From Brachionus plicatilis (lineage: Eukaryota > Rotifera > Eurotatoria > Ploima > Brachionidae): a DNA stretch of 60,295 nucleotides. Shown here one piece after another: positions 34,373 through 49,600 of the stretch; positions within the stretch are counted from its first letter, which is position 1; every line of letters begins with the position of its first letter. A model generated the notes under the pieces. The model had not been told where the DNA came from, searched no databases, and saw only the letters and a list, made by a program, of their open reading frames with translations. The stretch is taken from positions 9,057 to 69,351 of the forward strand of contig QEOQ01000261.1 in NCBI GenBank assembly GCA_010279815.1, read 5' to 3'. A program made the position numbers and the translations under genes.

Positions 34373-35761
34373 AATTTAATAAACATGTAACAAAATAGAA
34401 TAAAAAAATATTTTTTTTTGTTAATTAACTAAGTGAATTTAGGTCTTTTATTTGGAAAAAAAGACAAATAAAAGTTAATTTTCGCTTTTAAAATAAAAAT
34501 AGAAAATAAACTTGATTCTAAAAATAAATTATTAATCTTGATTAAATTACCTTTTTAATAATTCGTTTTGTTTAGACTTAAAAATTACAGAATTCATCAA
34601 ATAATATTAATTTTTATTATTATTTTTAGTAAATAATCTTAAGATTTGTAGGCAAATTATTTTAAGAAAATTAAAAAAAAAAAAGATACCATATTCTTTA
34701 AAATTCTTTGATGAAAAGCGAACATTACTATCAATTGAATTTTTCCAACCTTCAAAAAATAAATTAATTGAATTCTTTGCCAATATAATTTATATTTTTA
34801 CCTGTTGAAAAAAAATATCATTAGATATTGGGTATTTTTATATTGGCTGGGTATAAGTAATTGAATGCTTTTTTAAATTAACACAATTAAAAACCCAAAG
34901 TTTACTAAACTAAATTTTACAATTAGATTTGATAATTTTTACAACTTATTTTATAAAAAAAGCTGATCAAAATAATTTTCAATGATCATTAAATGACTAA
35001 AAAATTAAAAAATTACTAGTTAAAAAGACCATTTAATTAGTCCTCTTCTATTTATAATAAAATTAATAATTAAAATCAAATATTTTTGTTTATAGTGGCC
35101 CAAATCATCAACCGACTTATTATGATTTAATATTTTTTAAAATAATAACAATGAAATTAACAAAACATTTCCTAAGAATAGTAAAGAAATTTATCAGATT
35201 TGATTTTAAAAAATTATTGAAAATAATGGAAGTTAACTATTACTGAATAAAAATTTCTAAAATTTAACAACTTGCTTTTTTTTACTTATAATAAAATTAA
35301 TGATCAAAATTGATTATTTTTATCTTCAATATCCCTCATCATTAATGGAAGAATGAGACAAAAAATTTAAAAATTTTTTTTTAAATTTAAACCATAATAA
35401 AATTAAAAATCAAGATTAAATTTTTTTATTTATATTTAAATCACCAACTGTCCTTTCAGATCACTCAGATAATAAAAGTTTATTAACATAACATTTCCCA
35501 AGAATCCTAAAGAAATTAGCCGGCTTTAGTAATAAAAAAATCATTGAGAATTCTGAAGTCTGACGAAGATTGTTAGGCTCAAAATTAATTTTTAACAGTT
35601 TGTATTTTTTATTTACAGAATTTAAATTAATAAACAGAATTTTATAATTGTAAATAGTTTATTCTAATTTATTTGAATAAATTAAAATTTAATCTTTTGA
35701 TAAAACGCCTTTTAAAAGGGTGTTATACAAATTTTTGAAATTAATTTTTTTTGTTGATTAA
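34373..35761. other. Intergenic, no gene seen
   Basis: AT-rich spacer between the tandem protease and the oxidase gene; I see no gene, RNA or clear repeat. Confidence 0.5.
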
Positions 35762-38283
35762 ATGGAGTTATCAAAAAATTTGATTAGAAAAAAAATAGTA
35801 ATTCTTGGCGCTGGCGTGATCGGTTTGAGCACTGCCGAGCGTCTAATAGAAAAATACAATGAGCTGAATTTGTCCAAATTTGGTCCCATCGATCTGACCA
35901 TCATTTCTGAAACATTTGCAAAGGACACGACAAGCGACGGTGCCGGTGGTCTGTTCCGTCCAGATGATCGCTTCATACCAGGAGTACCTAAAGAACAGGT
36001 CAAAAAATGGGCCACTGATTCATTTAAATATTTTGATCAACTGTTATTCAGCAAAGAGGCAGGTAAAGCTGGAGTATTCCAAGCTAGTGGATACCAAATG
36101 TTCAATGATGAACGAATTGTAAAAATTAAATTTTTTTTTGTTGAAATTCTGTTATTAAATAAATTTATTTAAGGATCCTAGCTATAAAGATTATGTCTAT
36201 CAATTTAGAAGTTTGACCAAAAAAGAACTCGATTATTTTCCAAAAAAATTCAAGTTTTAAACAAAGAAAATTTTTTTAACTTTAAATAAATAAGATTTTA
36301 GATATGGCTATTTTTCAACAACCATTGGAATAGACACCAGAACTTATATGCAATATTTAACTAATAAGTAAAAAAAATTTTTTTTTTAATTATTTATTAA
36401 TATGATTTAAAAGACTAATTTTGAATGGAGTGAAATTTTTGATGAAAAAAATCGAAAGTCAAGAAAATTTTATCCGGGAGCATCCGCAGTTTGACATAAT
36501 TTTCAATTGCTTGGGACTTGGTTCGATTAATTTCTGTGATGATACAAAAATGATTCCCATACGTGGTCAAATGATCCGCGTCAAAGCTCCTTGGATCAAA
36601 CATTTTTATTATACCGATGATAATTGTTACATCATACCTAAGTATATTTTTGATTAATTAAGTTTTTAAGATTTTATTATTTTTCAAGTATTAACACGAT
36701 TTGTCTTGGTGGGACTAGACAAAAAGGAAATTATTCAGTGGAATTAGACGAGAAAGATGGAAAGGGAATTATGGAGAGATGCAAAGAGCTTTGTCCGAGT
36801 CTAGAGGTAAGTTGGGAGGCTTTTGGTTAATTATTATTTTAATTATTTTATTTCAATAAGCTTCAAGAAAAATTAAAAAATAAAAATAAGAGTTTTATGA
36901 ATTAATTTCATTTTTATAAATAATTTTTTTAACTAAGCATCTTTGATTCTTTTACAAAAATTTAAATGGTTCTTTTTGGTTCTTAAAATTTTTGTTGGGT
37001 TTTTTTTATAAAATGACTCCACAATAAAAAATGTGGTCGACTAGCAAAAAAGATGGTGAGAACTTTTCTTTTTTTTTAAATTTATTTTCACTTGAAAAAA
37101 TTATCACCAAAATAAATATCTCAAAGTATTTAGTTAATTAATTTAATTTTTTTAAATCATTTATTTTTTTGTTGTTCCTTATCACAATTATTTATTGTAA
37201 TTTTCTTTTAGATCATTTTTTTAATTCATCAATCATGAAATTTTATTTATAAATAAAAAGTAATAGAAAAACTGCTTGGACCTCAAGAAACATTTGCTTT
37301 TTGAATTTCATTTTTATTAAATAAATTTTATAAAACTTTAAAGGAATTAAATAAAAGAATTTTTAAAAATTATTTTGGACTTTTTTTAAATTAAACATAA
37401 AAATATTGATTTTTCTTCAGTTTTATCTGGATCTAAATATTTAATTATATAATTCTCATCTTTCAAATTATCAATTTATTGTTTAGACAAATTTTTATGA
37501 GTTTTGACTTTTTTAAAAGCCCTTTATAAAATTAAACAAATTTTTTTCATGTTTTGAAAATTATTTTAAACAATGCCGAGAACGAAGAGCTTTAACATCA
37601 TTCTTGACTTCAGCATTAATAGTAAAACAATAAATAGGGCTTTTAATTTTTTATTTCATTTAAAAAAAATGATAAAATTTATATTAGTAAAAAAATAATA
37701 AAAAATAGAATAATAAAAAATAATTGATAAAATAAAAAAAAAACTAAATAAACGCGATAGATGCAAGTGATAAAAAAATATTAAAGAATAAAAAGCTAAA
37801 GATAATTATGTCTGTAAAAATTTACTTTTACTTATTTTATCTATTTAGAGACAATTATTATTTTTCATTAATTTCAGTTTACTTGGATGACTTTAAATAA
37901 AATAGTAAATAAATAAAAAAATTAAATTAAGAAGAAATTAAAGAGTTTAAATAAATTTATTTTTTAATTTTTAAAGAGCTAAAATTTTAAGAAAAAAAAA
38001 TTTTTTTTAAGAGCGCTAGTATTGAGTGGGAATGGGCTGGTTTAAGGCCACACAGAGAACCCATTAGGGTTGAAAAAGAAGTGGTGACGTGTTCGCACAC
38101 AAGTAGACAAAAAATTGTATTTTTTTTAATTAGGAAAATTACTTGCTAAAATTAACTTTTATTTTTTAGATTATTCATAATTACGGACATGGTGGCAATG
38201 GAATTTCGCTATCGAGAGGAACATGCATGCACGCTGTTGATTTGCTCCTAAATACAAGCGATTATTTGAAATCAAAATTATAA
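35762..38283 (+). CDS. D-aspartate/D-amino-acid oxidase, peroxisomal
   Basis: Seven exons (35762-36118, 36174-36253, 36302-36367, 36414-36641, 36689-36806, 38012-38116, 38170-38283) join in phase to 355 aa, the usual family length. The N-terminus has the FAD dinucleotide motif VILGAGVIGLSTAERL. Then come GGLFRPDD, FNCLGLGSINF, PIRGQMIRV, NCYIIPN and TICLGGTRQKGNY. The C-terminal GLRPHREPIRVE carries the substrate-carboxylate Arg, and NYGHGGNGISLSRG closes the FAD site. The last three residues are SKL, a canonical PTS1, so it acts in peroxisomes. It oxidatively deaminates D-amino acids to 2-oxo acids, ammonia and hydrogen peroxide. I cannot separate D-aspartate from neutral D-amino-acid preference by eye. 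Intron 5 is 1.2 kb; the others are short. Confidence 0.93.
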
Positions 38284-40340
38284 TTTTAAATTAGTCAATA
38301 AATTATTAAAGAATTTTTATTTTTTAATGTGCCAAATCGATATAATAATTGTTCACCATATTTGAAAAAATGATTTCATGACCAATTTTGAATGGAAACT
38401 AATTGTTTCACTAACAATTCCCCTACATCAATTAGCAATAGGATTTTATTTGATTTATTTAGTTACTTTTATACGAAAGTAAAACTCTAAGAGAATGAAA
38501 TTGTTTTTAAGATGTTGATTCAGCTAATGACTAATAAATAGCGAAAAAAATAATTTAAGAATTGAACAAAAAAAGACAAAATATCATTAGCTAAATTCTT
38601 AATTGAAAATAAATTAAGGACAACTGCACCCTCATCTATATCAGGCTATTGATTAGTTGGTATTAAATTATTTACAAGATTAGCATTACCTTTAGCTCTT
38701 TATCGACTAAGTCACAAAATTCTATCAGACTTTTAATTATTAAGATAAATTTAATTAATTTTTTTTAAAGTTTACCAATTGAAAATGTTAATTCAATTAG
38801 TTTTTAACTAAAATTAATACACAAAACATTGAACACACTATAAAATTCCAGCAATTATTTTTTTTTATTTTATTTAACTAATTACATTTTATTAGACTTT
38901 TTTATTTTTTTTTATTTAAATGACGTCTGTTACAGACCCCAGAGAAGTTTTCTGCAAAATTTTGTCTAATATTTATTTAAAATTAAAGTAATAAAATGAA
39001 AAGTTTTTTTTCCTCTTGTACTCTTGGAATTGAATGATTAATCTTTAGTTGCAGATTTTTTTTTGTCAATATTTTTGCTACCATGACGATTAGATTGACG
39101 GATATATAGTAACTTTTTACCATATGATAAACAAAAAAATAAAATTTTGTAAGCATAATAATAAAGAGTAGTTTTTAAAATCAATGCGCCAAAATTCCTC
39201 AAAAATTACCAATTTTAATTGAACATCATAAATGTGGCTCATTATTAATATAAGTCCTTTGACTTTTTTTTGCTACAAGATATTTAATTATCAGATTTTA
39301 GCAATTAAATAGATAATTCCTTAGAATAGATGTATAACTTTAGCAAAAACTTGATAAAAACTAAAGATTTAAAAAAAAAATCTGAATTTAAAAGAAAAAT
39401 ATATTTTGTTATTTTTTTAAAGGAAAAATTAGAAAAAATTATGAATGTAATGGTTAAGTGCCTAAAACGATAAACTGCAGTCATACATTAATTTCGAGTC
39501 TAAACACCTCCGCCATACTTCATTATTCTCAATGAATTTTCTTAAATTAAAGTTGGTAAATTTCCTAATAAATTTTTATTATCTGATTGATCTGAAATGA
39601 CAGTTGATGATTTGGGCCAATTTAAATAAAAAAAAATTAATTTTGATAAAAAATTTTATTTTCAAAAATTCAAAAAATTTTTCAATATATTTTTTCCCAT
39701 TCTACGTTTATAGTGATGAGAGTTATTATAAATAAAAAAATTTTATTCGGATTATTTAAATTTATTTTGTCTAAAATAAAACAAGTGGTTAAAATTTATT
39801 AATTTTTATTTAGTAATAGTAAAATTTAATTTTCTAGTAATTTTAATTAAAAAAAAAAGTATTTTATTTTCTCAATGGAATAGAACTGGTCGTTTAGAGT
39901 TATTAAAACCGAGTGTGATTTCTTTCTCAAAGGATACAGCCCAATAATTAAAACATTTTCTATTTTTATTAATTTGAAATTGGGCATTTAAAAATGGCGA
40001 AACAAACAAAATTTTTTAAAACTCGTGACTCTGAATGACAGCATAATCAATTACAACTCTGAATAAAATACAGGCAATAATTCGCTTAGATAACTAGAAA
40101 ATCGATAATTCACATTTTTGTTTTATTTTTTTCTATTTAAAAAATAAAATTTAAATATCAACAAAATTTGAAAATATTTTTTGTCACCCACACAATTTTC
40201 TAGTAGTATATTTTTAGCCAGATATGGAAAGAGAGTAATCGATAAAAAGCATAGTGCAATTGGAAGCAAAGAACAGAATGAATTTTTATGGCATGGAATT
40301 AATTATTCATCAAGTTTATAATGCGGCAATGGGCGCTCAA
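38284..40340. other. Intergenic, no gene seen
   Basis: About 2 kb of AT-rich sequence between the oxidase and the IA-2 gene. No gene, RNA or clear mobile element is visible. Confidence 0.5.
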
Positions 40341-40348
40341 TGACGTCA
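40341..40348 (+). promoter_or_regulatory. Perfect CRE (TGACGTCA)
   Basis: The palindromic CREB/ATF site TGACGTCA lies about 350 bp before the IA-2 ATG, in a locally GC-richer patch. CREs are known in promoters of vertebrate granule-protein genes. A 5'UTR intron probably ends at the acceptor GTTGTTGCTTTCAG near 40632, so the CRE should be close to the transcription start. Confidence 0.5.
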
Positions 40349-40693
40349 CAATAAAAAAGCTTATCGCGCTCTTTTGTTTTCTTCAGATTTGCTCTTTCCA
40401 AATTTGGCTCATAATTTAGACATGATTCTGAAAGAGAAGAATGAAAGATGAGAATCGAAAGGAAAACGAAAAATAAAAAAATCCAAAAAAAAAGAAGAAA
40501 AAAGAAGAAAAATCAATATTTTTTAATAATAATAATTAAATTTTATTTTTCAAAAATTTCTTTCCGTCTTAATTTGCTTCGAAATATTAACCTTATCATC
40601 ATATTCCTAAATTTTTGTTGTTGTTGCTTTCAGATAACTATGATCTAAGCGTCGATAAGCCCAAAATCAAATGTCCCCAATCATTATTTAAAC

Positions 40694-43600
40694 ATGAACT
40701 CTATTCTAACACTAATTATCATCATCAATCAACTCATATTCCCATCTACTGCCCTAAATCAAATTGGTAAATAAATATTTTAAAAAAAAAAAATTTTTTT
40801 TAATTTTTTTTATTAACAACTTTAGGCTGTCTCATTGATGAAGACTACTGTGAGCTGTATGAATTTTGTTTGAATGGTAAATTTTACCAAAAAATTAAAA
40901 AAAAAAAAAAAAAAATTTTTTACTTTGCCAAGACTCCCTGCTGGGCATTTGCGTCAGCATGGACACAAGTCCCAAGTCGCTCAGATCCGAGGAAGAGATC
41001 GACACCCCTGTATTGAACACGCCAATTCGAATCCACAAGTACAGCCAAGAACTGGACGACTACATAGATGACTACTGGCAAAAGAGAGCAGTGGACAGTA
41101 TGGAAGAAGACCGCATGCTGATGCAGGACCCTCTCAGTCTGTTCATAAACCTGTCCAAACGACCCACCATAATCAGCTACCCGGAAGATGAAGAGGAACA
41201 ATACGAGTATGACTATGACCAAGAGCCGGCTTCCATCGAACACTTGCTTCGCCTTTTGGCCAGCAAGCAAGACTACCCCTCTGACCAGGACTATGGCTAC
41301 GATCAGACACTGAGCCTGCAAAAGAGGGACCTGAGCGACTATGAGAGCATGCTTGAGCAAATGTCCTATGAGTCCAAAGAGCGCGAGCCAAGGCTTATCA
41401 GATGGTTGTATTTTAACAGATTGAGCGGTGTGCCTGGCCAAGAAGAGCATGGAAGGGAGCCCGAGATGACCAGCCGGCTAAAGTCAATACTCAAAGAGAA
41501 TCTAATGATAGAGCAGATTTTCAATGGACTGATTCAGACCACGAGCCAACAAGCTCAGATTGACATGGCCAAGCATGAAAAAAGTAATTTGGTTAATTTA
41601 AGTGGTCTCAGATTGCCAGAGAATGGAAAATTTTTTGGATGAAAATATTTTTGTCTAAATTAGAGGTTATTTTTTGTTTTTAGCAGTGAGTGAAAATGAA
41701 GTGGCCAAAGAAGAGGCGGCTAAAGATATGGTCAAAGAAAAAGCCAAGTTGTTTAGTGCAAACGATATGGACTTGTATGCCGACAATGGCCAATATGATA
41801 TAATTGATGCGTCTTTCATTTTCCTTGAGCTCGACAAAAAGTAAATATCTATCTTTATAATTTAATATTTTTTCGGAAATTTTTATTTTTTTTGGTTGTG
41901 CACAAAAATGTTTTTCAATTTATTAGAAATTTTTATTTAGAAAAAAATTTAAATTTAAATAAGATTTTTTGTTGCTGAATTCAAAATTTAAATCGAAAGA
42001 TGGTTGAAAAAATGTTTTTTTTTCTATTTCTAAATTTTTAAGAATTTGTTTGAATAATATCAAAATGTATCAAAAAATTAAAAAAAAAATTCAATTAAAA
42101 TTTTATTGCAAGGGTTATTAAAGTTTTATTTTTTTACTGTAATTTACGCATTTTTCTCAAAAAGTTAATTTCAATTTCAATTTTTCAATTTTTTTAACAA
42201 TTTAAAATTTTAATACATAAAGCAAAATCTTAATAATTTTTTTTCTAATTGTGCAAAAATGGTTCTGTAAAGAATAAAATATTGTACAAATTTGTACAAA
42301 AGAATTCTCAGCCCTGCAAAAACTCTGCAATTTTCTGTAAAATGCACGCCATCATAAAATTTTTGATTAAACTATGCAATAAATTGCAGAGCTTGGTATT
42401 ATTTTTTAACAAATTTTTACAATATTTTAATCTTTACAGAATCATTTTTAAACAGTTAGAAAAAAAATTATAAAATTTTTACTTTTTGTACTGTAATTTT
42501 TGAACTAAAATTTCACATTGCCTTTTTTTTAATTAAACTTTGTGATCAAAAAACACCGTCTTGATACCTCGTTATGCAGTTAAATTTTCTTGGTCATAAA
42601 TTTAAGATTTTAGTAAATTTTCGAACATGACAAGATTTTATTTAAATTAAAAATTAATAAAAAATCAATTATTTTTAAGTTTTTTGACCACATCAAAATC
42701 ATGTCAAGATTTTTATCTGTCCATATGATCAATTGGTTTCAAAAAATGTCCATTTCCAAAAAACTAAATAGCTTAATTATCAATAAATCTAATTTTTAAG
42801 CAATGCTATCAATTTTGTTTATTTAAAAGGAACAAAAATATTAAAAATATAATTTATTTATTTATACAGTAAAAGAGAAGACCAAAATGAGAAATAAGGA
42901 AATCGTCGAGCTATTTGGTATATCAAAACTAAAAAATTAATGTGAAAATTTATTAAATAGAAAAATTTGCAATAATGAGAATTAAACTCGAGGTTTTAAA
43001 TTTTTTTCAAGAGTTTCAAAATTTTAATAATTCTAATTTCTGTCGAAAAATTTAACAGCTATGAAGTGGTCAAAAAGTTTAAAAATTTTCAAAAATTTTC
43101 TTTAAGCCTTTTATAAAAATGATTTATTTTAAAATGTAGACCAGTAAAATAAAATATAAAAAAAATAAAATTTTTTATTCATACAATCTAATTAATTGTT
43201 TTTTTCTGGCCTAAATTTCCAATACATTATTTTTACAACTAAGTTTAAGAAGTATAGTCCACTGTTAAATTTGAAATAGTTCACTCTTTAATTTTTTTTT
43301 TTAAATAAGCATCATTTTTTTTATTGTAAAATTAAGTTAAATTCTATTTTTATGTATTTTACACAATAGTTTTCTCTTAGAGAAAGGACTAAAATCCTGG
43401 TTCATAATCTGCTCGGTATTCATTTTTTAGCTCCATTTTTTTTTTTTTTCTGCTAATTTTTCATTATTTAGAGATTCATTTCGAACTGCATTTTTTATTC
43501 ATTTGAAAATAATTTTCTATTTCAAATAATTGAAAAAAAAAAATGGAAATTGTTCATAAAATTGAGCGAAAACAAAAATTCCTTTTCAAACTAGATTTCG

Positions 43601-46600
43601 TTATCAATCATTTTGTATTAAATAATTAATATTTTAATTTTTTTCTTCTGTCTTTTAATCACAGATCAATATTGAGTAATTTGAATGCAAGTCCCGCAAT
43701 GGGACCTAAATTTAATTTTTAGTTTAGTGTTAAGAGTTTGCTCATGTGCATAAAAAGTAATAAAATTTAAATGTAAATCATATAAAACGTCACATTATGA
43801 AATGAATTCAAAAAATTTTCAAAACTAATTTGAAACAAAAAATAAATTTTACAGAATTTCTAAAATAAAAAATTCAAAAAATTTAATTGTTTTGATTGAA
43901 AAAAAATTGAAATTTTTTTTTTAAGATTTTTATTCTGCTGAAAGACAGAGGCTTTAAGATTTTAGTTTTTGAACACCCCGGCGCATTTTGACAAAAAAGA
44001 ACTAATATCTAGCAAAGATAATCTAAGAAATCAAGGGCTCAATTTTCTCGTTTATATATCAAAATTAAATTAATGAGAGCTTTTATTTTTCAATTGTTTA
44101 ATTAATTTAGTTTTTGCAAAAGGAACAAAAACGCAAAAATTTTGAAATTTTTTTGAAGTTTTTTCATGAATAGAATCCATTTAATATTGATAATTTGAAA
44201 GAAGTGGAATTTATTTTTGATAGTTAAAAGAACACGGCATTAAAATGAATAGTTTTTAAATATTAATTGAAAAAAAAAAATTTAGATTATTTAAAGCAGC
44301 TTTGATATAATACCTCTAATCTTGTTATATTCTCTAAAAGCAGGATGTTCCATTATTTTCTATTGAATTCAAATTTAACCAGCGCTGTTGAAAATAATTG
44401 AGAATTTGTTCGACTTGCTGATGAATAGGCCAATTTTTGTTTAATTATTATTTAAAGTGTTGAAAGTTTATAAATTGAACTAAAATTAGTCTACGAGCCA
44501 AATTAATTTAAAAAAAAAAAAGCAATATTAAATTGATTAATACATTGCATTTGTATTTTATTAGAATATTTATAAAGTTTCAGCATAGTAGGCTTAGATA
44601 TTTGATAAATATCTGAAAGGATTTAGCGATACCAATCAAGTTCATCTCAGACTCTGATCTCATTTAAAAAGATTAAATTTCCAAAATATTTTTTTTTTCT
44701 AGCCCCGCAAAAATTTGATTCACACAGAGATAAATTTTATTGATGATCAAAAAAAAAATTTTTTTTTTATAAAAAGAGCAAATATTTTTGCTTTCAATAA
44801 TGGAAGCAATTTGTTGAATGAATTTTAAATTTTTTGAATAAATTTGTATTTCTAATTTTTTGTTGTTTCTTATTTTTTTAATTCAACAAAAAAGGATTAA
44901 TGAAAGCGAAGCGCAGAAGTTTGTGGAAGAGATAGCTCGGATCACGTCGAGCCAAGAGGACTCGCTCACGGACATAAAGTAATCGGCAGCTAGTTTATTT
45001 ATTACCTGCTTGGCTCATTTTATTTTTAAGAATTGATGACAGACTGCTAGTCTTCAAAGTGCAGGCACCCACCGATCCGGACCAACTGCTGACTAAAATC
45101 GGTGAGTCAAAGCTCTATCGATTTTGCACACTCAGCATAAAACAAAAAGGAAAAGCCATTTCATGACAAAGTGCATCTTAAACAATCTTTAAATAATTTA
45201 ATTAGTAAAATTTGATTAAAAATTGATATTTTGTGTTTCGTATGAGCGAGCACGATCAAACCAAGTGAATTTTAGTTGGCATTTCGGCACACTCGGACCG
45301 CTTTGATCCGAGTGCCTAATTTGAAAAAAGTCAATTATTCAAAATCAAATATTATTAAATTAATAAGGCTCTAAATTATTAATGCTATTTATTAATTCAA
45401 TTAAAGTGCTATTTAAGGCTCTAGTGGAAATTAGAAATTTTTTCTTATCAACAAAAAAAATTGTCGAGATTAGATTAATTAGAGGACCAAGGTAGTGGGT
45501 TAATTTGGGCTTGATTTATGGAGCTAAGCGAAGCGATCTATCGCATCCGAAGCTAATAAAGTTTGACATATTGATTAAAAACTAGCTTCCGTGCAGATAT
45601 TTAATTAGATGCAAAAATGGAATTTTATTTAAATTTTAAATTTAAGTGAAGCATCGACTGGATTTGGGAGAAAAGAGTGGAGTGAAGATTGTGTCATGTG
45701 GCCTGGGCAAACAAGTGAGTGGATTTTTTTTCTTGTTTTCTATTGATACAAATAAAGAACAAGTATCACTTAAGAATTAATAAAAAATTCAAAAATCAGA
45801 CTATTTTATTAATTGAATTTATTGGCAATAAAATCAGCAGCACTTGAAAGCAAAATCAATTGTTTTTTTATTATTAATTGATTTTAAAAAACGCTTTAAG
45901 ATAAGAAGCATTTGCAGAATAGGGCTCCGGGCTGATTTGCCAAGGTGCCATTTAATTCAACTTTTTTCTTTCCATTTTCCCAATCATTCTCAAATCTGTG
46001 CGACAACAAAAAAAAATTTATTGTTTTTCTCTCTTTCTTTTTTTAGCTGGTATCCCCAGCGAGATAGGAAAAAGACGATCACAATTCAGACTGTTGACAA
46101 TATAATTAGTTTTATTTACTACTAAGTAGTTTTTTTCGATAATAGCTCGCTTAAGATAAGCCGTAACCAAAAAAAAATTTAATTAAAAATTTACAAGCAG
46201 CAAAAATGGAAAAAAATATTGATTTTTTCTCTCTCTCTTCCTTCTATATCTTAAATTTCTCATTAATCTCAGGTAAAATAAAAAGCCCACTTAAATGATG
46301 CCAATCTTTTTATTTTTCCCTTCTATTTTTCTTCAATATTCCACACACACACGATTCATTTTGCTTGAAGAATCATCGGTATGTGGTTGAAGGCAAGCAC
46401 CCATTGCACTTGGACACCCGTGGCCACTCTTTTGCCATTCTTACCAGCATTGTGTGCGCCCTCACAGCAGCCATTTTGGTCATGTTGGCCGCAATATTTT
46501 GCTACAAGCGCAAGGAATACTTGAGCCAGAAGCTGATTGCCGATGTGGGCTACTCCAAGTCCGACGATGCTGAACAACTGGTTGAGGCTGAAAAAGGGCG

Positions 46601-49600
46601 TCCATGCTGCTCATTGCTTTCGATGTTCAAGTGGAAGCCAAAATCGTCTGATTCGGCGGCCAAAGAGCCTCTGCCCAGACAGGACTATCAAGAGCTGTGT
46701 CGCCAGCGCATGCACAACAAGAACCCGGTGTGCACCACCATGAACGAGTCTGCTAGCCAGATCAGCATGAACAGCCCCAATTTTAAGAGCGAGTCATCCA
46801 GAAGTTCCACTTCGTCGTGGTCCGAGGAGCCATTGAGCAGCTTTAACATTGACATAACCACTGGTCACGTCATCCTGTCCTACATGGAACAGCATTTAAA
46901 TGACAAGAACCGGTTGAACAAGGACTGGGATTATTTGAGCAGTTACACCGCTGAGCCAAATAAGACTGAAGCTGGCACCATCGCCGACAACATGACCAAG
47001 AACAGATACAGCAACATATTGCCATGTAAGTAGCAGAATATTTTTTTTTTAATTTATGGCGAAATTGTGCCATGAGTTAATAAATTTTAAATTTTAATTA
47101 AAAAATTTTTTTACATGTTCCAAAAAAGAAAGAAAATAATAGATCAATAAAAATTTAAATATTAAAAATTCTAAATGACAAAAAAAAAGTGTTAAAATAA
47201 AATTTAAAAATTAAAAAAAAAATATTGTACATATTGTTTAAGATAGAAAATAAAAAATCAAAAAAAATTTTAAATATTAAAAATTCTAAAATGACAAAAA
47301 AAAAGTGTTAAAATAAAATTTTAAAATTAAAAAAAAAATAGTGTACATATTGTTTAAGATAGAAAATAAAAAATAAAAAAAAATTTTAAATATTAAAAAT
47401 CTAAACAGACAGAAAAAAAGTGTTAAAATAAAATTTTTAATTTTTATTAAAATAAATTATTTTCTACTACTTCTCCTACTAAGGTTAATATTTTATTTAA
47501 TTTTAAAAATTCAAATTCATTTTATATATAATAGTTCAATAATAGTTCAATAATGTTTTAGATCATTTTGTTCAAGATTTTGTTTTATTTTTGAGTCTTC
47601 TTTTTCAATTGTGAAAATTAGTACTAAAAAAATTTTGATTACGCATCAATTCATAGAAAATTAATTAAATTAAACTAAACCCATTGAATAAATTTTAGTA
47701 GAAAAATATTTCTTAGAAATATAGTTATAGAATTTTTTTCAGAGAAATTATGTTACAAACTTTAAATAGAAAGATGTTAAAATTAAATAATTTCAAATTG
47801 TTTTTTAGAAAATAATTTTAAATTTTTTTACGTTGTGTTAACTTTTGAACTAAAATTTTCATTTTTTGTAAATTAAATGAAAATTTTAAATATTTTTCCA
47901 ATTTATTGTTTAAGAAAAACTTCGAGAGATTATTGTTATAAAACTAAATATTAAATTCTTATCAATTTTTTATCCCTTTAAAAAATAATAATAAATGATA
48001 ACAACTCTATGAAAAAATTATTCTATGAAAAAAAAATCTTTTCATTGAACGTTTACCAAAATTTTAAATCTAAATCAAACAACTTTTTTGCTACTGCAAC
48101 TAGGTAAAACATTTGTGTCATCAAGTGACATTTTTAATTGCATTAAGATGGAACTAGATGGAAGAGTATATTATAGGAAGAGTAAAGAGCANNNNNNNNN
48201 NNNNNNNNNNNNNNNNNNNNNNNNNNNNNNNNNNNNNNNNNNNNNNNNNNNNNNNNNNNNNNNNNNNNNNNNNNNNNNNNNNNNNNNNNNNNNNNNNNNN
48301 NNNNNNNNNNNNNNNNNNNNNNNNNNNNNNNNNNNNNNNNNNNNNNNNNNNNNNNNNNNNNNNNNNNNNNNNNNNNNNNNNNNNNNNNNNNNNNNNNNNN
48401 NNNNNNNNNNNNNNNNNNNNNNNNNNNNNNNNNNNNNNNNNNNTGCTACTGCAACTAGGTAAAACATTTGTGTCATCAAGTGACATTTTTAATTGCATTA
48501 AGATGGATCTAGATGGAATATAGGAAGAGTAAAGAGCAATTGACCAGGAGAAATTTAGCAAAATTTGTCTGATAAAGTCAAAGTTGTTTAAGCTGAAAAT
48601 AAATTTGTTAAAATTTTATGTCAATTTCTAAATTTATTTAGTTCATCATTCGAAGGATATTTTACTATCATTCTGTAAATTACACCTGTTTAATTTACTA
48701 CTTAAATTTAAAAATTAAAATTAAAAAAATTTAGATTGCGAATTTTTTCTTAGTTATCACATAAAATGTCTTAAAGTTTAAATTTGAAATTTTTTTAAAA
48801 ATAAATCGACTCTTATGAAAATGGAAGCTCTTTTTATTTAAATTTTTGTGTCTTTAAGGACAAAGTTTGGAAGTTACAGTTAAGTTGAATCAAATGAAAT
48901 CGAACATTTTGCTTATAAATTGATTTTTCTTAATTCATAAATATTGAATAATTTTAATTGTGATATCACACAGGTTTAAAAATGTTTATAACGATTTTTA
49001 ATTTATTTTCGAAGATAATTTTTTCGTGAAACATTAGTAACTTTAAATTTACGTGATGAAATGTTGAAAATATTATTTCTTCAAAAAAATTTAATTTAAA
49101 TTATAAGACTTTTGCTAAAACATTCGTGCAACTAAATCTTTGAAAGTAAAAATGATCAATAATTAATCAATCACAGACTGAATTTTATTTTTCATATTTA
49201 TTTTCAAAATTTTAAGAGTTTATTTCTTGCCCTTAATTTAACAAAATGAAAAATTATATGAAATCTTTAAAAAAAATAAAACTTTACAATTACTCAAGAA
49301 GCAATTTTAAAAAATACATTTTATATTAATTTTTAATTAAACAATTTTATGGCATATTTTAAGTCAAAAAATATTAAAAGTGAAAAATTTTTATTTAAAA
49401 TTTTATTTTTAATACTTCAAAAAAGATAAAATTTTCCAATTATTCAAGAAGTAATTTTAAAATATAAATTTTATATTATTTTTAAAAAATTTTTCAGTCA
49501 GTCAAAAAATATTAAGAGTGCTTTCCAATGGTACTGTTTTTTTAGAGATATATTTGAGAATTGATGAGACCAGGTGACTTAAATCATTTCACAGTATTTG

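Noticed and set aside
40920..41450. 176-aa minus-strand frame opposite IA-2 exon 3
   Set aside because: It is an antisense shadow of a coding exon that fits IA-2 in phase with ten other exons.
48088..48561. Several frames of 100-135 aa across the N gap
   Set aside because: They consist mostly of undetermined residues; the flanks are a minisatellite.
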